Assembly (NCBI RefSeq): GCF_002531725.1
Contig: NZ_NWSQ01000009.1
Location: forward strand, 1-64,000
Source of the DNA: Rhizobium sp. L43
Lineage (GTDB): Bacteria; Pseudomonadota; Alphaproteobacteria; Rhizobiales; Rhizobiaceae
Direction: 5' to 3'
DNA: 64,000 nucleotides
Positions 34,369-43,888 of this stretch are shown one piece after another. The translations under genes were made by a program, and so were the position numbers. The notes beneath the pieces are model-generated. The model searched no databases and had not been told where the DNA came from. It saw nothing but the letters and a program-made list of their open reading frames with translations. Every line of letters begins with the position of its first letter. Positions within the stretch are counted from its first letter, which is position 1.

Positions 34369-34965
34369 TTAAGCGGGCGGGCGGAGAAGATCAAGAAGCT
34401 CGCGCATCTGGCGATGGGATTTTAGCTGAAGAACCGGCACGTTGGGGCCATATGCGGTGATGCCGGCAACGAGGCGCGGCGCAAATTTCTCCTCGAAGGT
34501 CCAGATGAAGCGGAGGAATTCCAAATCGACCTTCTCGATACAGCCCGGCGCCATTTCTGGGCGAGTGCGGCCGATCCATTTCGCCCACCGGCTGATTGCG
34601 CCCCAGATGCAGAGAAGCCGCGGCATGCGGACCCAGACGACGAAATCGGTACGCGGCAGCCGAATGTCTAAGGAGGACGGGTTCGTGCCGTCCATGATCC
34701 AACGTTCTTCGAGGATCCGGCTGGCGATGATATTTCTCTGCTCCGCCCTGTCGCGCACCACCCAGCCGGGAAGCCAATATACGTCTCGGTCGAGCGAAAT
34801 GTAGGAAAGCCCGGAGCGTTTGGCGATTTTCAGCGACAGCGTCGATTTACCGCCGCCCGAGCAACCCATGACGAGGATGCGGCGGGCTGTACGGATATGC
34901 TTTGCCGCCTGTTCGAGATCGGCGATCTGCTGACACGGCGGCAGGTCTACTCTCTGATCCATCAT
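34369..34965 (-). CDS. P-loop kinase-like protein, paralogue 1
   Basis: The product has 198 residues. The Walker A motif MGCSGGGKSTLS is at about residue 33, then LDRDVYWLPGW, EERWIMDGTNPSS, RLPRTDFVVWVRMPR and RTRPEMAPGC. The layout resembles adenylate-kinase-like proteins annotated FlaR or topology modulation protein, with the Arg-rich segment acting as a lid. The substrate is not known. ATG 34965 has GAGGGAG six bases upstream. Its nearest relative is the next gene, 35007-35555, which is about half identical over 130 residues by my alignment, so the two arose by tandem duplication. Confidence 0.82.
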   Translation of the reverse strand: MMDQRVDLPPCQQIADLEQAAKHIRTARRILVMGCSGGGKSTLSLKIAKRSGLSYISLDRDVYWLPGWVVRDRAEQRNIIASRILEERWIMDGTNPSSLDIRLPRTDFVVWVRMPRLLCIWGAISRWAKWIGRTRPEMAPGCIEKVDLEFLRFIWTFEEKFAPRLVAGITAYGPNVPVLQLKSHRQMRELLDLLRPPA

Positions 34966-35006
34966 GCAACTCCCTCGAGCCAGACATGCGTTTCGCCAGC
35001 ACGATC

Positions 35007-35555
35007 TTAAGCGCCAAGAGCGGCGAACCGGTTAGCTGCTTTGCGCGATTTTATGATGACGGTGGAATTTGCAAGCCCGTGTTCCTGAAGCGCCGCTTCG
35101 ATCAAGGGTACGGCATCGCGCTCGAAGTTCCAGATATAGGCAAGCGCGTCCCGCGAGAGGCGTTCAGGGCAGCCGGCAGGCAGTTCGGGGCGGTTGCGCC
35201 CGAAATACCGGAACGCTCTCGAGATGGCGCCGTACAGGCATGCATATCTGGGCAGCCGAAGCCAAATGACGGCGTCTGCGCGCGGCAGGCGAAGATGGAA
35301 GGAGCTGAGGCCGGTCCCATCCATGATCCAGCGCTCTTCCGCCACCGCCTTGGCGATCCGGCGGTCGATCTCGTCGCGCGGCCTTTTTCTCCAGCCCGGT
35401 AGCCAGTAGAAATCGCGGTCCATGGAGATGTAGTCAAGGTCGAGCGTCCGCGAGAGCCGCTTAGCGAGCGTGCTTTTGCCGCTGCCGGGGCAGCCGATCA
35501 CCAGAATACGGTCGGCTTCGATCGGCGTCGATTTCAATCCGGAGGTAATGTTCAT
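35007..35555 (-). CDS. P-loop kinase-like protein, paralogue 2
   Basis: The product has 182 residues. Walker A is IGCPGSGKSTLAKRL near residue 21, followed by MDRDFYWLPGW, EERWIMDGTGLSS, RLPRADAVIWLRLPR and RNRPELPAGC. All the landmarks are shared with the gene at 34369, including the DRDxYWLPGW signature, which I read as the nucleoside- or substrate-facing loop. I chose the ATG at 35555; residues upstream of it are not conserved between the pair. The lipA terminator lies just upstream, so this gene needs its own promoter in a very short space (35556-35570), or read-through. Confidence 0.82.
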   Translation of the reverse strand: MNITSGLKSTPIEADRILVIGCPGSGKSTLAKRLSRTLDLDYISMDRDFYWLPGWRKRPRDEIDRRIAKAVAEERWIMDGTGLSSFHLRLPRADAVIWLRLPRYACLYGAISRAFRYFGRNRPELPAGCPERLSRDALAYIWNFERDAVPLIEAALQEHGLANSTVIIKSRKAANRFAALGA

Positions 35556-35570
35556 CGTCGGCCGCCCAAA

Positions 35571-35600
35571 GAAAAACCGCGGCAAAAATCGCCGCGGTTC
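35571..35600 (-). terminator. Intrinsic terminator of lipA
   Basis: AACCGCGGC (35575-35583) pairs with GCCGCGGTT (35591-35599). On the minus strand TTTTTC follows. It lies 23 bases past the lipA stop and 16 bases before the next gene. Confidence 0.85.
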
Positions 35601-35622
35601 AATCAAAAAGCAAGTGCCGGAC

Positions 35623-36594
35623 CTACTCGGCTGCCAACAACAGCTTCTTCTCCCGCGCCGCACGCAGCCGAGCGAAATCGTCGCCGGCGTGGTGGGAGGA
35701 GCGGGTCAGCGGGCTGGAGGCGACCATCAGGAAGCCCTTGCTGTAGGCGACCGTCTCGTAGGATTTGAACTCGTCGGGCGTGACGAAGCTCATGACCTGA
35801 TGATGCTTGCGGGTCGGCTGCAGGTATTGGCCGATCGTCAGGAAGTCGACATCGGCTGTGCGCAGATCGTCCATCAGTTGCAGGACTTCGTTTCGCTCTT
35901 CGCCAAGACCGACCATGATGCCCGACTTGGTGAACATGGTGGGATCGAGTTCCTTCACCCGTTGCAGCAGACGGACGGAATGGAAGTAGCGGGCGCCGGG
36001 GCGAACGGTCAGATAGTTGCCGGGCACCGTTTCCATATTGTGGTTGAAGACGTCGGGCTTGGCGGCGACGACGCGTTCCAGCGCACCCGGCTTCTTCAGG
36101 AAATCCGGTGTGAGGATCTCGATCGTTGTCATCGGCGAGGCCGCACGGATCGCCCAGATCACCTTTTCGAAGTGTTCGGCGCCGCCATCTTCCAGATCGT
36201 CACGGTCGACCGAGGTGATGACGACGTGAGACAGACCCATCTCCTTGACCGCCTTGGCGACGTTCTCCGGCTCGGCCATGTCGAGCGCATTCGGCTTGCC
36301 GGTGGCGACGTTGCAGAAGGCGCAGGCGCGGGTACAGATCTCGCCCATGATCATGAAGGTGGCGTGCTTCTTGTCCCAGCACTCGCCGATATTCGGGCAG
36401 CCGGCCTCCTCGCAGACGGTGACGAGCTTGTGCTCCTTCACGATCGCCCGCGTCTCGGCATAACCCTTGGAGGTCGGCGCCTTCACACGGATCCAGTCCG
36501 GCTTGCGCATGACCTCCGTATCTGGCCGATGCGCCTTCTCGGGATGGCGCACGCGCTTGGCGTCGGGATTGATCGTATCGAGGATGGTCACCAT
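35623..36594 (-). CDS. lipA: Lipoyl synthase
   Basis: The product has 323 residues and is a radical SAM enzyme. The auxiliary cluster Cys are in [13 protein letters not shown] and the radical SAM Cys in [13 protein letters not shown]. The C-terminal [10 protein letters not shown] carries the Ser that ligates the auxiliary cluster. It inserts two sulfurs into octanoyl groups on lipoyl domains. The genes for the lipoylated proteins PdhB and PdhC and for the oxidoreductase Lpd lie just upstream on the same strand. A terminator follows directly. Confidence 0.97.
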   Translation of the reverse strand: MVTILDTINPDAKRVRHPEKAHRPDTEVMRKPDWIRVKAPTSKGYAETRAIVKEHKLVTVCEEAGCPNIGECWDKKHATFMIMGEICTRACAFCNVATGKPNALDMAEPENVAKAVKEMGLSHVVITSVDRDDLEDGGAEHFEKVIWAIRAASPMTTIEILTPDFLKKPGALERVVAAKPDVFNHNMETVPGNYLTVRPGARYFHSVRLLQRVKELDPTMFTKSGIMVGLGEERNEVLQLMDDLRTADVDFLTIGQYLQPTRKHHQVMSFVTPDEFKSYETVAYSKGFLMVASSPLTRSSHHAGDDFARLRAAREKKLLLAAE

Positions 36595-36631
36595 TGCAGT
36601 TTCAGCTTTCTACCGCTCCTATGCGGCAAAT

Positions 36632-36880
36632 CTAGCGCCGCACCAGCCGCGCAAGGAATATCAACAGGCAGGCGCCGAGGAAACCCGTCACGAAGTAGCC
36701 GAGCCGCCCGCCGACCACCGCGACATGAAACTGCGCGAGGATGGCGCTGGCGACGACCGAGCCGACGATGCCGAGCACGATGTTCAGGAAAATCCCGTAT
36801 CGCGCTTCCATCAGCTTGCCGGCCAGCCAGCCCGCAAGTCCACCGATGATGATTGCCGAAATCCAGCCGACGCCTTCCAT
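36632..36880 (-). CDS. GlsB/YeaQ/YmgE family membrane protein
   Basis: The product has 82 residues. WISAIIIGGLAGWLAGKLME and NIVLGIVGSVVASAILAQF are the glycine-rich first two helices, and LGYFVTGFLGACLLIFLARL the third. This is the transglycosylase-associated (GlsB/YeaQ/YmgE) family, small stress-related inner-membrane proteins. No enzyme activity has been shown for it. A second member is 17 bases upstream on the same strand. The Gly zipper pattern suggests tight helix packing or oligomers. Confidence 0.88.
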   Translation of the reverse strand: MEGVGWISAIIIGGLAGWLAGKLMEARYGIFLNIVLGIVGSVVASAILAQFHVAVVGGRLGYFVTGFLGACLLIFLARLVRR

Positions 36881-36897
36881 GCCTGCCCTCTTTGCCT

Positions 36898-37152
36898 TTA
36901 AGCGACCGCCCTGGCGATCAGCACCACGACGATGGCGCCGACCGTGGCGTGGATGATCTGCACAACAAGCGCGTTTTCAATACCCAGCGAAATGCCGAGC
37001 GCGCTGAACAGATAACCGCCGACGAAGGCGCCGATGATGCCGCTGAGCAGGCATCTTATCAACCCGCCGCCACCGACGACCAGACTTGCGAGGAAGCCTG
37101 CAACCAGGCCGATCAGCAAAAACACCAGCAACGCCTGCGTCTCCATAGACAT
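36898..37152 (-). CDS. GlsB/YeaQ/YmgE family membrane protein
   Basis: The product has 84 residues. FLLIGLVAGFLASLVVGGGG, then CLLSGIIGAFVGGYLFSALG, then IHATVGAIVVVLIARAVA give three Gly-rich helices of the same family as the next gene. The two are divergent in sequence despite the shared fold. AAGGAAA lies before the ATG at 37152; a Met at codon 3 is also possible. The pair lies between lpd and lipA, with no clear link to lipoate metabolism. Confidence 0.85.
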   Translation of the reverse strand: MSMETQALLVFLLIGLVAGFLASLVVGGGGLIRCLLSGIIGAFVGGYLFSALGISLGIENALVVQIIHATVGAIVVVLIARAVA

Positions 37153-37206
37153 GATGATTTCCTTTCGTTTTTTCCACTCCGTGATACAGGGCGGATTGGG
37201 AAATTA

Positions 37207-38652
37207 TCAAGCGTTCAGCACACGGCCATAGGCATCAAGCACCGCTTCCTTCATCGTTTCGGACACAGTCGGATGCGGGAAGATCGTGTGCATCAGCTCT
37301 TCCTCGGTTGTTTCGAGGTTCATCGCGACGACAAAGCCCTGGATGAGCTCGGTGACTTCGGCGCCGACCATATGGGCGCCGAGCAACTCGCCGGTCTTCT
37401 TGTCGAAGATCACCTTGACCATGCCCTGGTCTTCGCCGAGCGCGATCGCCTTGCCGTTCGCCGCGAAAGAGAAGCGGCCGACGCGGATGTCGCGGCCCAG
37501 CTCCTTGGCCTTGGCTTCGGTGAGGCCGACGGAGGCGACCTGCGGATTGCAATAGGTGCAGCCCGGGACCTTGCCCTTGTCGGTGGGATGAACGTTCGGC
37601 AGGCCGGCGATCTTTTCGACGCAGACCACACCTTCATGCTCGGCCTTGTGGGCCAGCATCGGCGGGCCGGCGACGTCGCCGATCGCATAGATGCCGGCGA
37701 TATTGGTCTTGCCGTAACCGTCGGCGACGACGCAGCCGCGGTCGGTCTTGATGCCGAGCGCCTCGAGGCCGAGGTTTTCGATATTGCCCTGAACGCCGAC
37801 GGCCGAAATCAACCGGTCGGCGGTGATCTGCTGCACCTTGCCATCTGAAGTTTCGACATGGGCGGTGACGCTGCCCGCACCCTTCTCGACCTTGGTAACC
37901 TTGGCGCTGGTGAAGATCTTGAGGCCGCGCTTTTCCAGCTGCTTGCGGGCGATGGCGGTGATTTCGGCATCCTCGACCGGCATGATGGTCGGCATGACTT
38001 CGACGACCGTCACGTCGACGCCCATCGAGCGGTAGAAGCTTGCGAATTCGATGCCGATCGCGCCCGAGCCCATGACGATCAGCGACTTCGGCAGCGCATC
38101 CGGCTTCAGCGCCTCGAAATAGGTCCAGATCAGCTTGCCATCAGGCTCGATGCCGGGCAGCGCACGCGGACGGGCGCCGGTGGCGATGATGATGTGCTTG
38201 GCGGTATAGGTGCCCTCGCCCTTGACGTTCTTCGGCAGCGGATGCTGCGGTTCGACCACCGGCTTCGACGACTTGCCGACGACGATCTCGCCGGGCTTCG
38301 TAAGCTTTCCTTCGCCCCAGATGATGTCGATCTTGTTCTTCTTCATCAGGAAGCCGACGCCGGCATTCAGGCGGGCGGAGACAGCGCGCGAGCGGCCAAC
38401 GACGGCCTTGGCATCCGGCTTGACCGTGCCTTCGAGAACCAGGCCGTAATCCTTGAAGTGATTGGCATGGTCGAGCACCTCGGCCGAGCGCAGCAGTGCC
38501 TTTGTGGGTATACAGCCCCAATTCAGGCAGATGCCGCCCATATGTTCGCGCTCGACGATCGCGGTCTTGAGGCCGAGCTGGGCTGCACGGATGGCGGCGA
38601 CATAGCCGCCCGGGCCGGAGCCGATGATGATGACGTCGTAGGATTCAGCCAT
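37207..38652 (-). CDS. lpd: Dihydrolipoamide dehydrogenase (E3)
   Basis: The product has 481 residues. IIIGSGPGGYVAAIRAAQLG binds FAD, GGICLNWGCIPTKALLR has the redox-active disulfide, GSGAIGIEFASFYRSMG binds NAD, and the C-terminal HTIFPHPTVSETMKE has the catalytic His-Glu. It reoxidises dihydrolipoyl groups of PdhC with NAD. A copy near pdhABC is typical for the pyruvate dehydrogenase-specific E3, while other oxo-acid complexes often have their own. The GNAT and SGNH hydrolase genes separate it from pdhC. Confidence 0.96.
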   Translation of the reverse strand: MAESYDVIIIGSGPGGYVAAIRAAQLGLKTAIVEREHMGGICLNWGCIPTKALLRSAEVLDHANHFKDYGLVLEGTVKPDAKAVVGRSRAVSARLNAGVGFLMKKNKIDIIWGEGKLTKPGEIVVGKSSKPVVEPQHPLPKNVKGEGTYTAKHIIIATGARPRALPGIEPDGKLIWTYFEALKPDALPKSLIVMGSGAIGIEFASFYRSMGVDVTVVEVMPTIMPVEDAEITAIARKQLEKRGLKIFTSAKVTKVEKGAGSVTAHVETSDGKVQQITADRLISAVGVQGNIENLGLEALGIKTDRGCVVADGYGKTNIAGIYAIGDVAGPPMLAHKAEHEGVVCVEKIAGLPNVHPTDKGKVPGCTYCNPQVASVGLTEAKAKELGRDIRVGRFSFAANGKAIALGEDQGMVKVIFDKKTGELLGAHMVGAEVTELIQGFVVAMNLETTEEELMHTIFPHPTVSETMKEAVLDAYGRVLNA

Positions 38653-38668
38653 GTGTTTCCTGCCTTTG

Positions 38669-39250
38669 TTACGCTGCGCTGCGGGTCATGAGCACCCACG
38701 CGTGTCTTTTGCTGTTGTCGAAGAGCGGCACGGCATCGGCGCGCGCAGCCTCCAGGAATCCGTTTCTTCCATAAAGCGACAGAGCCGCCTCGTTATCACT
38801 TGCGGTAATGAGACTGACGGGACGGCAATCCGCCCTGTCGATCTGATCGTCCAGCAGCCTGCGCCCGATGCCGATGCCGCGCAGATGGCGGTAAACGCCG
38901 AGACTGCCGATGAACCAGCTTCCCACAACCGTTTTCTGCAGGGCGAGCATCGGTTCGGTCGCCGGGATGCTCGCCTCGATATCGGCTATGCCCTCCTCCA
39001 GCGGATGGCCGATCGCCACACCTGCCACTTCGCCATAGGCCTCGGCGATGACGGCATCCCGCCAGCCGCCGACTGCCTCCTCCTCGCTCATCTTCAGCCG
39101 ACCCCGCTCCAGCGGCGTGTCGCTGACGCCATTCGCCACATCGGCGAACCAGAGCCAGGAGGCAAAACCGTGCGATGCGATATCCGCCAGGATCGCCAGC
39201 TCCGAGGCATCGCGCCGTGAGGCCTGCCGCAGCGCGATCAAGGCGGTCAT
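38669..39250 (-). CDS. GNAT family N-acetyltransferase
   Basis: The product has 193 residues. LGVYRHLRGIGIGRRLLDDQ is the acetyl-CoA pyrophosphate-binding motif A, and SDNEAALSLYGRNGFLEAAR is the motif B region. The N-terminus (LIALRQASRRDASEL) is usual for the family. Substrate unknown. The start ATG at 39250 lies three bases after the stop of the SGNH hydrolase gene, so both belong to the same transcript between pdhC and lpd. The gene order is known from other rhizobia, but I know no shown link to pyruvate dehydrogenase. Confidence 0.88.
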   Translation of the reverse strand: MTALIALRQASRRDASELAILADIASHGFASWLWFADVANGVSDTPLERGRLKMSEEEAVGGWRDAVIAEAYGEVAGVAIGHPLEEGIADIEASIPATEPMLALQKTVVGSWFIGSLGVYRHLRGIGIGRRLLDDQIDRADCRPVSLITASDNEAALSLYGRNGFLEAARADAVPLFDNSKRHAWVLMTRSAA

Positions 39251-39252
39251 GC

Positions 39253-39894
39253 TCAGATCCCCAGCATCATCCGCACGATCGATTCCAGCCCGCGTCCGAG
39301 CGCCCGCGTATTGTCCGCATCGAGGTGGATGCCGTCGATCGGCGTCGTCTTGGCGACGGAATTGCCATCGAAGAAGCCACAACCGAGTTCGTCGGCAAGA
39401 TCGCGGTAAAGCGTTGCAAGCTTTGCCGATTCGTCGATGCCGCCGGGAAACGACGCGGCGAAGGGCACATTGCCCGTCGCGCAGATCGCCGGCGGCGCCA
39501 CGATCAGGATCTCCGGCCCGTCGAATTCGAATGGCCAGGCATGATTGCGGATGAGCCGCACGAGCCGGCTGATGCCCTGGCAAGCGGCAAAGGCGGAACC
39601 AGCGACGACCGGCTTCATGTCGTTGGTGCCAAGCAGCAGGATGACGAGATCGAGCGGCGCATGCGTCTGCAGGATCGTCGGCAGGACGCGCGCACCGTTT
39701 CGGTCGCAATCGGCAAGATGATCATCGAAAGCGGTCGTCCGGCCATTCAGGCCTTCGGCAATGACACGCGCCTCACTGCCGAGCGCTGCCTGAAGCACGC
39801 TCGGCCAGCGGTTTTTGTAGTCATGACGGCCGATCGTCTCGGCGTCATAACCCCAGGTCAGCGAGTCGCCATAGCAAAGAACGGTCTTGGTCAT
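39253..39894 (-). CDS. SGNH/GDSL family hydrolase (arylesterase type)
   Basis: The product has 213 residues. CYGDSLTWGYD holds the nucleophilic Ser (block I), LLLGTNDMK the Asn of block III, and DGIHLDADNTRALG the Asp-His of block V. The catalytic set is complete. Close relatives include arylesterases and acyltransferases that act on acetyl or aryl esters. I chose ATG 39894. No signal peptide is seen, so it is cytosolic. It starts 19 bases past the pdhC stop and may be read with it. Confidence 0.88.
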   Translation of the reverse strand: MTKTVLCYGDSLTWGYDAETIGRHDYKNRWPSVLQAALGSEARVIAEGLNGRTTAFDDHLADCDRNGARVLPTILQTHAPLDLVILLLGTNDMKPVVAGSAFAACQGISRLVRLIRNHAWPFEFDGPEILIVAPPAICATGNVPFAASFPGGIDESAKLATLYRDLADELGCGFFDGNSVAKTTPIDGIHLDADNTRALGRGLESIVRMMLGI

Positions 39895-39913
39895 TTCCGC
39901 CTCCGCTTCGCTA

Positions 39914-41275
39914 TCAGACGAGCATGCCCATCGGATTCTCAATGTAGCCCTTGAAGGCCTGGAGCAGTTCGGCGCCGAGCGCGCCGTCGACGCAGCGATG
40001 GTCGGTCGACAGCGTGACCGACATCACGGTGGCAATCGCCATTTCGCCCTTCTTGACGACGACCCGCTGTTCCCCAGCGCCGACCGCGAGGATCGTCGCA
40101 TGCGGCGGATTGACGACGGCGGCGAAGTTCTTCACGCCCATCATGCCCATGTTCGAGACCGAGCTGGTGCCGCCCTGATATTCCTCGGGCTTCAGCTTGC
40201 GGTCCTTGGCCCGCTTGCCGAGATCGCGCATCTCGTTGGAGATGACAGACAGCGTCTTCTGCTCGGCCTTGCGGATGATCGGCGTGATCAGGCCGCCGGG
40301 GATCGAGACGGCAACGCCGACATCGGCATGCTTGTGCTTGACCATGTTGCTGTCGGTCCACGACACGTTGGCGTCGGGAACGTCGCGCAGCGCCAGCGCC
40401 ATGGCCTTGATGACCATGTCGTTGACCGAGAGCTTGTAGGCCGGAGCATTGTCCTTGCGCGGAGCCGCATCGTTCAGCTGGGCGCGCAGCGCCATCAGCG
40501 CGTCGAGTTCGCAATCGACGCTGACGTAGAAATGCGGGATCGTCTGCTTGGATTCGACCAGGCGCCGGGCGATGGTCTTGCGCATGCCGTCATGCGGCAC
40601 GAGCTCGTAGGAGCCCGGCTCGAAGAGCTTGAGAACGGCTTCTTCCGACGCGCCCTTCGGTGCAGCAGCGGCCGGGGCCGAAGCTGCGGCAGCCTGCGGA
40701 GCGGCAGCAGCCGGTGCGGCCGCAGCCTTGGCGCCACCGCCGGCCACGGCAGCTTCGACATCGCTCTTGACGACGCGGCCATGCGGGCCGGAGCCTGCGA
40801 CAGCCGAAAGGTCGATGCCGGCTTCATTGGCCAGACGGCGCGCGAGCGGCGAAGAGAAGGTGCGGTTGCCATCAGCCGAAACCGATGCGGGAGCAGCGGC
40901 AGGTGCCGGTGCTGCAGCCGGAGCCGGTGTGGACTGCGCCGGCGCGGCATCAGCCTTCGGCGCAGGTGCCGCTTCAGCCTTGGGCGCCGGAGCGGCGGAA
41001 CCCGCACCGCTTGCGGCAGCGGCGACATCCTCGCCATCGGCGGCGAGAACGGCAATCAGCGCATTGACCTTGACGCCTTCGGTGCCGGCGGCAACGACGA
41101 GCTTGGCGACGGTGCCTTCATCGACGGCTTCGACTTCCATCGTCGCCTTGTCGGTCTCGATCTCGGCGATCACATCGCCAGACTTGACCTTGTCGCCTTC
41201 CTTGACCAGCCACTTAGAAAGATTGCCTTCCTCCATGGTCGGAGACAGGGCGGGCATCGTGATATTGATCGGCAT
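39914..41275 (-). CDS. pdhC: Pyruvate dehydrogenase E2 (dihydrolipoamide acetyltransferase)
   Basis: The product has 453 residues. Residues 1-80 form a lipoyl domain with the lipoylated Lys in [13 protein letters not shown]. An Ala/Pro-rich flexible linker (about 85-130) follows, then the E1/E3-binding domain ([20 protein letters not shown]), a second linker, and the acetyltransferase domain from about 220 with its C-terminal [10 protein letters not shown] (His and Asp). It forms the complex core and passes acetyl from lipoyl to CoA. The gene starts 15 bases after pdhB. Confidence 0.97.
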   Translation of the reverse strand: MPINITMPALSPTMEEGNLSKWLVKEGDKVKSGDVIAEIETDKATMEVEAVDEGTVAKLVVAAGTEGVKVNALIAVLAADGEDVAAAASGAGSAAPAPKAEAAPAPKADAAPAQSTPAPAAAPAPAAAPASVSADGNRTFSSPLARRLANEAGIDLSAVAGSGPHGRVVKSDVEAAVAGGGAKAAAAPAAAAPQAAAASAPAAAAPKGASEEAVLKLFEPGSYELVPHDGMRKTIARRLVESKQTIPHFYVSVDCELDALMALRAQLNDAAPRKDNAPAYKLSVNDMVIKAMALALRDVPDANVSWTDSNMVKHKHADVGVAVSIPGGLITPIIRKAEQKTLSVISNEMRDLGKRAKDRKLKPEEYQGGTSSVSNMGMMGVKNFAAVVNPPHATILAVGAGEQRVVVKKGEMAIATVMSVTLSTDHRCVDGALGAELLQAFKGYIENPMGMLV

Positions 41276-41290
41276 CGAGATACCCTCCCC

Positions 41291-42673
41291 TTATTTGTAG
41301 CAAACAGCCTTCACCGCATCGACGACTTCGCCGACGTTCGGAAGGGCGAGCTTTTCGAGATTGGCGGCGTAGGGCATCGGCACGTCCTTGCCAGCAATGG
41401 TCAGGATCGGCGCATCGAGATAGTCGAAGGCCTGCTGCATGACGCGGGTGGCGATTTCGGTGCCGACGGATGATTGCGGATAACCTTCCTCGACGGTGAC
41501 CAGGCGGCCGGTCTTCTTGACCGATTCGATGATCGTCGGCAGATCCATCGGGCGGATGGTGCGAAGGTCGATCAGTTCGACGTCGATGCCGATCTTCTCG
41601 AGTTCGGCAACTGCCTTGGTCGCATAGGTCATGCCGATGCCGAAGGAGACGACCGTGGCGTCCTTGCCCGGGCGATGGATGCGGGCCTTGCCGATCGGCA
41701 GGACGAAATTGTCGAGCTTCGGCACGTCGAAGTGCTGACCGTAGAGAATTTCGTTTTCGAGGAAGATGACCGGGTTCGGATCGCGAATCGCCGCCTTCAG
41801 CAGGCCCTTTGCGTCGGAGGCCGTGTAGGGCATGACGACCTTCAGGCCGGGGATGGCGCTGTACCAGGCGGCATAGTCCTGGCTGTGCTGGGCGCCGACG
41901 CGGGCAGCCGCACCGTTCGGGCCGCGGAAGACGATCGGAGCACCCATCTGGCCGCCGGACATATAGAGCGTCTTGGCGGCCGAGTTGATGATGTGGTCGA
42001 TCGCCTGCATGGCGAAGTTGAAGGTCATGAATTCGACGATCGGGCGAAGGCCTGCCATGGCGGCGCCGACGCCGACGCCGGCAAAGCCGTGCTCGGTGAT
42101 CGGCGTGTCGATGACGCGGCGGGGGCCGAATTCCTGCAGCAGCCCTTGCGTGACCTTGTAGGCGCCCTGGTATTCGGCGACTTCCTCGCCCATGACGAAG
42201 ACGTCTTCGCTGGCACGCATTTCTTCGGCCATGGCGTCGCGCAGCGCTTCGCGCACGGTCGTCGACACCATTTCGGTGCCGGCCGGAATTTCCGGGTCGT
42301 TCGGAACGACGGCCTTCGGCTCGGCCGGAAGCGGCGCGGAAGCAGAACCGGTGTTGGTCGGCTTCTCTTCCTGGGCAACTTGCGGAGCGGCGGCGGCCGG
42401 CTTGGCGGCGGAGATATCCGAGGCGGACTCGCCGTCCTGCAGCAGCACGGCGATCTTGGTGTTGACCTTGACGCCTTCGGTGCCGGCATCGACGAGCAGC
42501 TTGCCGATAACACCTTCGTCGACGGCTTCGACTTCCATCGTCGCCTTGTCGGTTTCGATTTCCGCAATCACGTCGCCTGATGTGACCTTGTCACCTTCCT
42601 GCTTCAGCCATTTGGACAGCGTGCCTTCTTCCATGGTCGGAGAGAGGGCGGGCATGAGGATATCGATAGGCAT
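41291..42673 (-). CDS. pdhB: Pyruvate dehydrogenase E1 beta with lipoyl domain
   Basis: The product has 460 residues, longer than most E1-beta subunits because residues 1-80 are a lipoyl domain ([20 protein letters not shown], then [13 protein letters not shown]). The E1-beta part begins near 140 ([14 protein letters not shown]) and has [36 protein letters not shown] and the C-terminal half with [13 protein letters not shown]. This addition is found in alphaproteobacteria including mitochondrial relatives. It decarboxylates pyruvate with PdhA and thiamine diphosphate. The lipoyl domain is highly similar to that of PdhC. Confidence 0.97.
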   Translation of the reverse strand: MPIDILMPALSPTMEEGTLSKWLKQEGDKVTSGDVIAEIETDKATMEVEAVDEGVIGKLLVDAGTEGVKVNTKIAVLLQDGESASDISAAKPAAAAPQVAQEEKPTNTGSASAPLPAEPKAVVPNDPEIPAGTEMVSTTVREALRDAMAEEMRASEDVFVMGEEVAEYQGAYKVTQGLLQEFGPRRVIDTPITEHGFAGVGVGAAMAGLRPIVEFMTFNFAMQAIDHIINSAAKTLYMSGGQMGAPIVFRGPNGAAARVGAQHSQDYAAWYSAIPGLKVVMPYTASDAKGLLKAAIRDPNPVIFLENEILYGQHFDVPKLDNFVLPIGKARIHRPGKDATVVSFGIGMTYATKAVAELEKIGIDVELIDLRTIRPMDLPTIIESVKKTGRLVTVEEGYPQSSVGTEIATRVMQQAFDYLDAPILTIAGKDVPMPYAANLEKLALPNVGEVVDAVKAVCYK

Positions 42674-42688
42674 GGGTTCCCTCCCCGA

Positions 42689-43735
42689 TTAGAGCAGAAT
42701 GTCGGTGTAGAGCTCGGATGCATCCGGCTCCGGATCGGCCTGGGCGAAGTCGGCGCTGTCGGCGACGATGTCGCGGACATCCTTGTCGATCGCCTTCAGA
42801 TCGTCTTCAGAGGCCCAGCCCTTTTCGATGAGGCGCGCCTTGACCTGTTCGATCGGATCCTGCTCGGAGCGCATCTTCTGCACTTCCTCCTTGGAGCGAT
42901 ACTTCGCCGGATCGGACATGGAGTGACCGCGATAGCGATAGGTCAGCATTTCCAAGATGATCGGGCCCTTGCCGGAGCGGCAATGTTCGAGCGCCTCGTC
43001 GGCCGCGGCCTTGACGGCGCGAACATCCATGCCGTCGACCTGAATGCCGGGGATGCCGAAGCCGGAGCCGCGCAGCGAGTAGTTCGACTGAGCCGTGGCG
43101 CGGGCGGTCGAGGTACCCATGGCGTAACGGTTGTTCTCGACGATATAGACGATCGGCAGCTTCCAGAGAGCCGCCATGTTGAAGCTCTCGTAGACCTGGC
43201 CCTGGTTGGCGGCGCCATCGCCGAAATAGGCGATGGAGACATTGCCGTTGCCGCGGTAATGGTTTGCAAAGGCAAGACCCGTTCCGAGCGAAACCTGGGC
43301 GCCGACGATGCCGTGACCGCCGTAGAAATGCTTCTCTTTCGAGAACATGTGCATCGAGCCGCCCTTCCCGTGGGAATAGCCGCTGCGGCGCCCGGTCAAC
43401 TCGGCCATGACCCCGCGCGCTTCCATGCCGGTTGCCAGCATGTGGCCGTGGTCGCGATAGGCGGTGATGACCTGGTCGCCTTCCTTCTGCGCCATCTGCA
43501 TGCCGACGACGACAGCTTCCTGACCGATGTAGAGGTGGCAAAAGCCGCCGATGAAGCCCATGCCGTAAAGCTGACCGGCCTTCTCCTCGAAGCGGCGGAT
43601 CAGCAGCATTTCGCGATAGGCCTTGAGCTCCTCATCGCGATCGAAGTCGGCCACAGGGCCTCCATTCGATGCCTTGGCTGCCGGTTTTGCTGCAGTTTTG
43701 CGGCTGGAAACGGTCGCGGTCTTTCGCGGCGCCAT
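42689..43735 (-). CDS. pdhA: Pyruvate dehydrogenase E1 alpha
   Basis: The product has 348 residues. The thiamine diphosphate motif runs from YFGDGAANQGQVYESFNMA to VENNRYAMGTS, and GSMHMFSKEKHFYGGHGIVG and TYRYRGHSMSDP are the phosphorylation-loop and active-site segments known from E1 alpha. The Ala/Lys-rich start (about residues 1-30) is poorly conserved. GGGAGG lies upstream of the ATG at 43735. It is the first gene of pdhABC; a -10-like CTATGGT is about 50 bases upstream on the minus strand. Confidence 0.97.
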   Translation of the reverse strand: MAPRKTATVSSRKTAAKPAAKASNGGPVADFDRDEELKAYREMLLIRRFEEKAGQLYGMGFIGGFCHLYIGQEAVVVGMQMAQKEGDQVITAYRDHGHMLATGMEARGVMAELTGRRSGYSHGKGGSMHMFSKEKHFYGGHGIVGAQVSLGTGLAFANHYRGNGNVSIAYFGDGAANQGQVYESFNMAALWKLPIVYIVENNRYAMGTSTARATAQSNYSLRGSGFGIPGIQVDGMDVRAVKAAADEALEHCRSGKGPIILEMLTYRYRGHSMSDPAKYRSKEEVQKMRSEQDPIEQVKARLIEKGWASEDDLKAIDKDVRDIVADSADFAQADPEPDASELYTDILL

Positions 43736-43853
43736 TCAACCCTCCCTATGGGTTTGTCGTTTCTCGGTGGCGCGTACCATAGGGAAGAAATATGACCACA
43801 GCAATGCCATAATTGCATGGCTCGTATTCGGCACTAAATTATTGATAAAACAG

Positions 43854-43888
43854 AAAAAAATCCAATTAACCGAATTCCGGTTAATTGG
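43854..43888 (-). terminator. Intrinsic terminator overlapping the ftsB stop codon
   Basis: CCAATTAACCG (43862-43872) pairs perfectly with CGGTTAATTGG (43878-43888) around a five-base loop. Seven T follow on the minus strand (43854-43860). The ftsB stop TAA (43881-43883) lies in the stem. Confidence 0.85.

Noticed and set aside
43862..43888. Possible CtrA site (TTAA-N7-TTAA) near ftsB
   Set aside because: The two TTAA elements are 11 bases apart, not 7, and the sequence is better explained as a terminator stem.
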